From the NCBI RefSeq assembly GCF_018069895.1, contig NZ_JAGQDH010000006.1, forward strand, positions 124,001 to 188,000: DNA of 64,000 nucleotides, given 5' to 3'. The position numbers and the translations under genes were made by a program. This DNA comes from Roseovarius autotrophicus. Lineage in GTDB: Bacteria > Pseudomonadota > Alphaproteobacteria > Rhodobacterales > Rhodobacteraceae. Below, in pieces: positions 59,947 through 64,000 of the stretch. The stretch's first letter is position 1. Every line of letters starts with the position of its first letter. The notes beneath the pieces are model-generated. The model searched no databases, was not told the origin of the DNA, and saw nothing but the letters and a program-made list of their open reading frames with translations.

Positions 59947-61965
59947 TCAGACCCCGTCGCGCATGATCGAGAACGCCCAAGTTTTTTCAAAGAACAGTTC
60001 GTTGCCTTCGTAAGCCTTCAGCCCTGCTTTAACATAAAACTGAGTGGCGTCGCAGGTCATCTCGGTCCAGGTCTCGGTATGAGTCTGCCAGTCGTCGCGC
60101 CCGACCTCAAACAACCACGATGCCTCCGTGCGGGCCGATAGCGGATCGTCTGGGTGAATGTCCCATGTTTCGGTGATGGTCTTGGCTACTTCCATCCCGG
60201 TGCTGACTTCGCGCCGAGCGCCGCCATCGGTGATCAGTTGAAGACGATGGGTGCCGTCTTGTAGCACGGTGTCTTCTCGTGTGAACCCCTCGGCTCGGCG
60301 TTCCTCGGCGCGGCCTTCACGGGTCTGTTCTGGAGCGCCAAATGTCGGTGCGGGCTCGTCGATGGCGGGTCGAAGTGGCAAGTCAAGCGCGCTGCCCTCC
60401 GGTTCGATCTTCAGCGCAAGCGGGGAAGCCGAAGGCCAAAGCATCGGCCAATAGGCGGTCGAGATAGCCAGCCGCAACCGATGGCCTGTAGGCAAATGAT
60501 AGGCGATGTCATTGAGAGCAAACTCGACTTCAATGATGTCGCCGGGACGCATCGGGGTCACCTTATCGTGCCCGTCGCGATGCGTCAGGTTCAATGCGCC
60601 AAGGGTGATGAGCGCGATGCTTCCATCCGGTCGCAGATCGCATAGCCGCGCCACGACGAACCCGGCCGACTGGTCCGGTGTCAGTCTCAAACCCAGCTTG
60701 GGTGCACCGACGATGTCGATCCCTTCCACCATTGGCGAACTGTCAAGCGACAGGCAGGCATCGTCGTCGGCACGCTGATCCGCAGCCAGTTCTTCGAAAC
60801 TGCGCATGCCGGGGCAGAACCGTTGTCCTGTGATGCCAAGGGTTGCAGGGCTGGTCACGCTGAGGGGGACGTCTCCGGCCACATCACCAAGTCCCTTGCT
60901 GGACAGGTAAAAGCGGCGATCATGGATACGGGGAGATGGCCAGACCGGCTCGGCCACCCAACGACCGCTACGCACGCCCATCCGGCGTGCGGGCAGGTCC
61001 GAGTCCATCAGGTAGAGACGCAGATCCGGGTCTTCTTCCACACCGGTCGGTTCATCCTTTAGCCAGCGATCAAACCAGCGCTTGCATTCGGTCAGAAAGC
61101 CGATTGCGGGATCCGGCCAAGCCACGTTAGGATATTTATGGGCCCAGGGGCCAACGATCCCCTTGGTCATTGCCGACAGCCCTGCGACCGTACGCGGCAC
61201 GGCGTTGGAATATGCATCAGCCCATCCGCCCACCGCAAGGATTGCGGCCTTGACGCTGTCAAAATCCTCGCAGACAGAGGCGCGGCGCCAGTAATCGTCG
61301 CGCCGTTGATGTGCGAGCCAAGTCTCCAGCAGCAGAGGCTGACGCTCCAACCGTGCCCGCCATATCGCGCGCCAGTCTTCGCCCACAACCTCCGGATCTG
61401 GTGGGCGTGAGGAATAGGCCAGCATCTGCGATGACCAGCCCATGTTCTCGGTCAGCAGACAGCCGCCCATGTAATGGATGTCATCCGCATAGCGGTCGTC
61501 GGTGAAACAGATCGTCACGGCGGCCTTGAGCGCGGGAGGGGCCAATTGTGCAATCTGCAAGCCGTTGAAGCCACCCCAGGAAATTCCGATCATGCCGACC
61601 GCGCCCGAACACCAGCTCTGACGCGACAGCCAGTCGATCACCTGCACCCCGTCAGCCAGTTCAGTGTCACTGTATTCATCCTCCATGAAACCTTCGGAAT
61701 CGCCGTTGCCGCGAATATCGACGCGCACACCGCCATAGCCGTTGCGCGCCAGCCAGGCATGGGTCAGTTCATCGCGGGCCAAGGTGCCGTCGCGGCGACG
61801 ATAGGGCAGGTATTCCAGGATAACCGGGACCGGTCTCCGCAATGCATCGGCTGGTAGCCAGATGCGGGCGGCCAGCTTTACGCCATCAGCCATTGGAATC
61901 CAGACAGGATCAAGGATCACTATATCATCACCGCCCGGGAGAACCGGTTTGGTCTTGGTATCCAT
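59947..61965 (-). CDS. CocE/NonD-family hydrolase
   Basis: This 672-residue protein has the X-Pro dipeptidyl-peptidase/CocE catalytic domain: YLPYRRRDGT, DIRGNGDSEG, nucleophile elbow GISWGG (Ser129), an Asp in GGWADAYSNA and GPWAHKYP with the catalytic His. A C-terminal jelly-roll domain follows (MRPGDIIEVEFALNDIAYHLPTGHRLRLAIS). Family members include cocaine esterase, glutaryl-7-ACA acylase and X-Pro peptidases, so it may cleave esters or amides. It has no signal peptide. It is the first gene of cluster 2, with a composite regulatory element 35 bases upstream. Confidence 0.88.
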   Translation of the reverse strand: MDTKTKPVLPGGDDIVILDPVWIPMADGVKLAARIWLPADALRRPVPVILEYLPYRRRDGTLARDELTHAWLARNGYGGVRVDIRGNGDSEGFMEDEYSDTELADGVQVIDWLSRQSWCSGAVGMIGISWGGFNGLQIAQLAPPALKAAVTICFTDDRYADDIHYMGGCLLTENMGWSSQMLAYSSRPPDPEVVGEDWRAIWRARLERQPLLLETWLAHQRRDDYWRRASVCEDFDSVKAAILAVGGWADAYSNAVPRTVAGLSAMTKGIVGPWAHKYPNVAWPDPAIGFLTECKRWFDRWLKDEPTGVEEDPDLRLYLMDSDLPARRMGVRSGRWVAEPVWPSPRIHDRRFYLSSKGLGDVAGDVPLSVTSPATLGITGQRFCPGMRSFEELAADQRADDDACLSLDSSPMVEGIDIVGAPKLGLRLTPDQSAGFVVARLCDLRPDGSIALITLGALNLTHRDGHDKVTPMRPGDIIEVEFALNDIAYHLPTGHRLRLAISTAYWPMLWPSASPLALKIEPEGSALDLPLRPAIDEPAPTFGAPEQTREGRAEERRAEGFTREDTVLQDGTHRLQLITDGGARREVSTGMEVAKTITETWDIHPDDPLSARTEASWLFEVGRDDWQTHTETWTEMTCDATQFYVKAGLKAYEGNELFFEKTWAFSIMRDGV

Positions 61966-62303
61966 CGGGCGTGCTCCAGTCTGATTGTGCCATGTAAAGC
62001 GCAATGGACACCAGCAACCGGGCTTAGGCAATTGCGCCACCGGCGCTGTACCTGACGCAAGAAGACGTCAAGGGGGATGCAGCCCCTTAATTTCGGGGGG
62101 ATTACCCAATCAGCCGTCAGCCCTCGCCGCATAGGATGACGCCGTCGCGCTTACGGAAAATCCACTTATCCCGGCTGTTCAGATTCCTAGAGCCACCTCT
62201 GTCTGAAAAGGAACAGGCGGAAGCCGCAGGTCGGCAGTCAAGAACCGGTGCGGGTTCGCGGTTTCTCAACCGCCGTGGTGGTCATGCCCGTTTTCCGCCA
62301 CAA
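61966..62303. other. promoter region of the CocE-type gene and ubiV 3' flank
   Basis: No gene is seen in these 338 bases. The part next to the CocE-type gene holds the composite element listed separately. Around 62090 a G-run and short repeats are present but no clear hairpin terminator for ubiV. Confidence 0.5.
62000..62037. promoter_or_regulatory. composite element upstream of the CocE-type gene
   Basis: On the plus strand CGCAA-N8-AGCAACCGG-N6-GCAATTGCGC, matching the element at 58910-58950 block by block with different spacers. The GCAATTGC core is palindromic. It lies 35 bases upstream of the start codon, where an operator would overlap the promoter. Confidence 0.6.
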
Positions 62304-63215
62304 TCAGGCCGGTGTGGCCATGGCGATACGGCGATACCCGGCCTCTCCGTAATAGAACCCGTTGCTGAACGGCCTCCCCCGGCAGATTTCTCGCAGCGAC
62401 GTTTCGGCCTCGTCCGGCGCCTGCTCTTCGTTCAGGACCTTGCGAAAGGCCGATGCCACGCCCACCATATCGACATCCTGAGGCATCAATCGCAGATGGG
62501 TGACGCCGTCCGCCGCAAGCTGTCCGGTTTCGGGCAGCAGATCAACGTAGCTTTCGGACTGGGTCTGAATGCCGTTCACGCGCAGGATCGGTTGTTCGTT
62601 CCGAGTGAAAAGGGGCATCCCGTCGGCATCGTCTTCGCAGACGAAGCGGCAATTGTCCTTTGTCCGGCCGTGAGCACGAGCATGATAGCAGCGCGCCGAT
62701 ACCGCAAGGGGCGCACGACCGAAGACCTGCACCTCGATACCGATGCCCAATTCCCCTGCGGCCCGGGCCGCGACGGCAATGGCCGGCGCCGGCATCTCGG
62801 TGGGCAGGCACACATGCGTTGCGCCCTGCCTGGCCATCCAGGCAATCGTCGCTTCGTTGTAGGCATTCATGAACGGACCGATGCGATGCGGGCGGTTCCC
62901 CCGCGCATAAAGGCCGGCGGCGTTGTTGATCTCGATCTCCGGCCATTCCATCGACATCAGATCTTCGGTGGCCCTGCGCTCGCGTTTCAGCATGACCTCG
63001 GCCAGCGAGGACAGGACCACCGTCTTGCCAGCGCGCTGCAATCGCTCGATCGTGCCGGGCAGATCGGGTTCGTGGAAAGGCGCCCGCTTGGAACAGATCA
63101 CTTCGCCCAGATAAACCTCGTCCACCGGCGCCTCGTCGGCGATGCGCGCATAGAAGTCGCGGCGGGTGTCAGCGGCCCAGTGATAGGCGATCGGTCCCAG
63201 TGTCAGTTTCATCAT
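62304..63215 (-). CDS. ubiV: ubiquinone anaerobic biosynthesis protein UbiV (U32 family)
   Basis: This roughly 303-residue U32-family protein matches UbiV, which works with UbiU in oxygen-independent hydroxylation of the ubiquinone ring. The opening MKLTLGPIAYHW and EVYLGEVICSKR are typical. Iron-sulfur cysteines are visible at about 41 and in ARCYHARAHGRTKDNCRFVC. It overlaps ubiU slightly upstream. The start could be either of two adjacent ATGs (63215 or 63212); an upstream in-frame ATG at 63230 lies inside ubiU. Confidence 0.92.
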   Translation of the reverse strand: MMKLTLGPIAYHWAADTRRDFYARIADEAPVDEVYLGEVICSKRAPFHEPDLPGTIERLQRAGKTVVLSSLAEVMLKRERRATEDLMSMEWPEIEINNAAGLYARGNRPHRIGPFMNAYNEATIAWMARQGATHVCLPTEMPAPAIAVAARAAGELGIGIEVQVFGRAPLAVSARCYHARAHGRTKDNCRFVCEDDADGMPLFTRNEQPILRVNGIQTQSESYVDLLPETGQLAADGVTHLRLMPQDVDMVGVASAFRKVLNEEQAPDEAETSLREICRGRPFSNGFYYGEAGYRRIAMATPA

Positions 63216-63220
63216 GTCTT

Positions 63221-64000
63221 TCACCGCCATTTCCTGGTCTCGAACGCGCCCTGGGTCTGCTTCTGGCCTTCGGTCAGGGCCACCAGATCGGCGATCCGAG
63301 CCTCCCGGCCCGCGCGGATGTCGTCGACCGCCTGACGAAAGGCCGAAACCACGCCGCGCACATAGCTCTTGGAACGTTGACGACCTTCGATCTTGAACGC
63401 ATGCACTCCCGCATCGATCAACTCGGGCAAAAGCCGCGAGAGGTTGAGGCTGATCGGCTCTTCAAACGCATAGTAACCCTCGGATCGGTGCGGCGCCGTG
63501 TAGCGTCCCTTGCAGATTGTCGGATAGCCTGCCTTTTCGTCCGGGCTGAAGCGATCGATGGTAAACCCGGCAAGTTGCGAGGACATCGACCCATCCTCAT
63601 GGCGAAGATATTCCACGTCGGAGGCCGGAGAGCACACACCATCCATGTTGGTCGATTGTCCGGTGAGGTAGTTGGTCAGGCTGCACCGCCCCTCCACCAT
63701 CAGCCCGTGATTTCCGAAGATGAAGGTTTCGATCTCGCAAGGGATCTCCTTGCGGATCTGTCGGATCTCGGGGATCGTGAGGATACGCGGAAGGACCACG
63801 CGCCTGACGCCGAAGTTTTCGCAGTAGTAGCGGATCGCTTCCGGGCTAGAGGCGGCGGCCTGAACGGACAAATGAAGCCGCTTGTCGGGATGCGTGCGCG
63901 CAATGTAATCGGCAACCCCCATATCCGCGACGATGAAGGCATCAACACCTAGCCGCGCCCCGGTATCTGCTGCCTGCCGCCACAGGTCGACCTTCCCGGC
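63221..64000 (-). CDS. ubiU: ubiquinone anaerobic biosynthesis protein UbiU, 5' end outside window
   Basis: The frame is open through the right edge, so the N-terminus is missing. U32-family UbiU features include GHLSVQAAASSP-like LHLSVQAAASSPEAI, FIFGNHGLMVEGRCSLTNYL, DGVCSP, PTICKGRY and the final HAFKIEGRQRS (cysteines of the 4Fe-4S cluster). It forms a complex with UbiV to hydroxylate the ubiquinone precursor anaerobically. It is transcribed before ubiV. Confidence 0.92.
   Translation of the reverse strand, partial: AGKVDLWRQAADTGARLGVDAFIVADMGVADYIARTHPDKRLHLSVQAAASSPEAIRYYCENFGVRRVVLPRILTIPEIRQIRKEIPCEIETFIFGNHGLMVEGRCSLTNYLTGQSTNMDGVCSPASDVEYLRHEDGSMSSQLAGFTIDRFSPDEKAGYPTICKGRYTAPHRSEGYYAFEEPISLNLSRLLPELIDAGVHAFKIEGRQRSKSYVRGVVSAFRQAVDDIRAGREARIADLVALTEGQKQTQGAFETRKWR

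Noticed and set aside
1..64000. tRNA, rRNA, CRISPR, toxin-antitoxin pair, prophage or complete IS
   Set aside because: Looked for cloverleaf-like sequence, regular direct repeats, small overlapping toxin/antitoxin pairs and transposases with catalytic domains; none was found.

Overview
The window is high-GC DNA from an alphaproteobacterium, most likely a member of the Rhodobacterales (Roseobacter/Paracoccus-like). The grounds are gene content and style: TRAP and tripartite tricarboxylate (TTT) transporters, a PuuE-UraD fusion, an anaerobic ubiquinone pair UbiUV, a 3-hydroxybutyrate dehydrogenase/acetoacetate decarboxylase operon, and tightly packed ATGA-overlapped operons with AGGAG-type ribosome binding sites. 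I cannot name a genus. No rRNA, tRNA, CRISPR array, prophage or intact IS is visible. Almost everything is import and catabolism of small nitrogen- and carbon-containing molecules.

Left part (1-18.3 kb): a truncated OmpA-type lipoprotein; a minus-strand operon bdhA-adc-patatin for ketone-body/PHB turnover; two small envelope proteins (DUF6789-like, entericidin); a decayed dctP/dctM fusion; a HypT-like LysR gene divergent from a TRAP operon dctPQM with a translationally overlapping alpha/beta hydrolase; a TctDE-type two-component system with its own periplasmic binding protein, divergent from tctCBA; and, downstream of tctCBA, an AtuA-like (DUF1446) plus DUF4387 pair.

Middle part (18.3-34.9 kb): two abutting IS remnants, then a purine-catabolism island: guanine deaminase, an NCS2 permease, xdhCBA (transcribed xdhA to xdhC) with a divergent LysR gene and a 9-bp-arm inverted repeat between them, AllE, a second NCS2 permease, AllA, a PuuE-UraD fusion, and a divergent 5-hydroxyisourate hydrolase. 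Urate oxidase and allantoate amidohydrolase are not recognised in the window. Next to it lies a small operon of unknown role: RBBP9-like hydrolase, two tiny membrane proteins and a FAD/NAD(P)-binding protein.

34.9-39.8 kb is a sulfur-uptake operon: Rrf2 regulator, sulfate-binding protein with an unusual N-terminal extension, cysT, cysW, a short cysA and an Lrp-type regulator.

40.0-62.0 kb holds two independent dipeptide/oligopeptide ABC systems, each tied to amide-bond hydrolases. Cluster 1 (plus strand) is GntR, DppD, DppF, SBP, DppB, DppC, gamma-glutamyltransferase, DUF1028 protein and formamidase-like protein. Cluster 2 (minus strand, read from right to left) is CocE/NonD hydrolase, XRE regulator, SBP, DppB, DppC, DppD, DppF and a C69-like Ntn hydrolase whose nucleophile position is Ser rather than Cys. 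A composite DNA element occurs upstream of both the CocE gene and the cluster 2 binding-protein gene. The two clusters look like two solutions to the same task, importing and cleaving amide-containing compounds, and are the most likely place for undescribed biochemistry. The right edge carries ubiV and the 3' part of ubiU.
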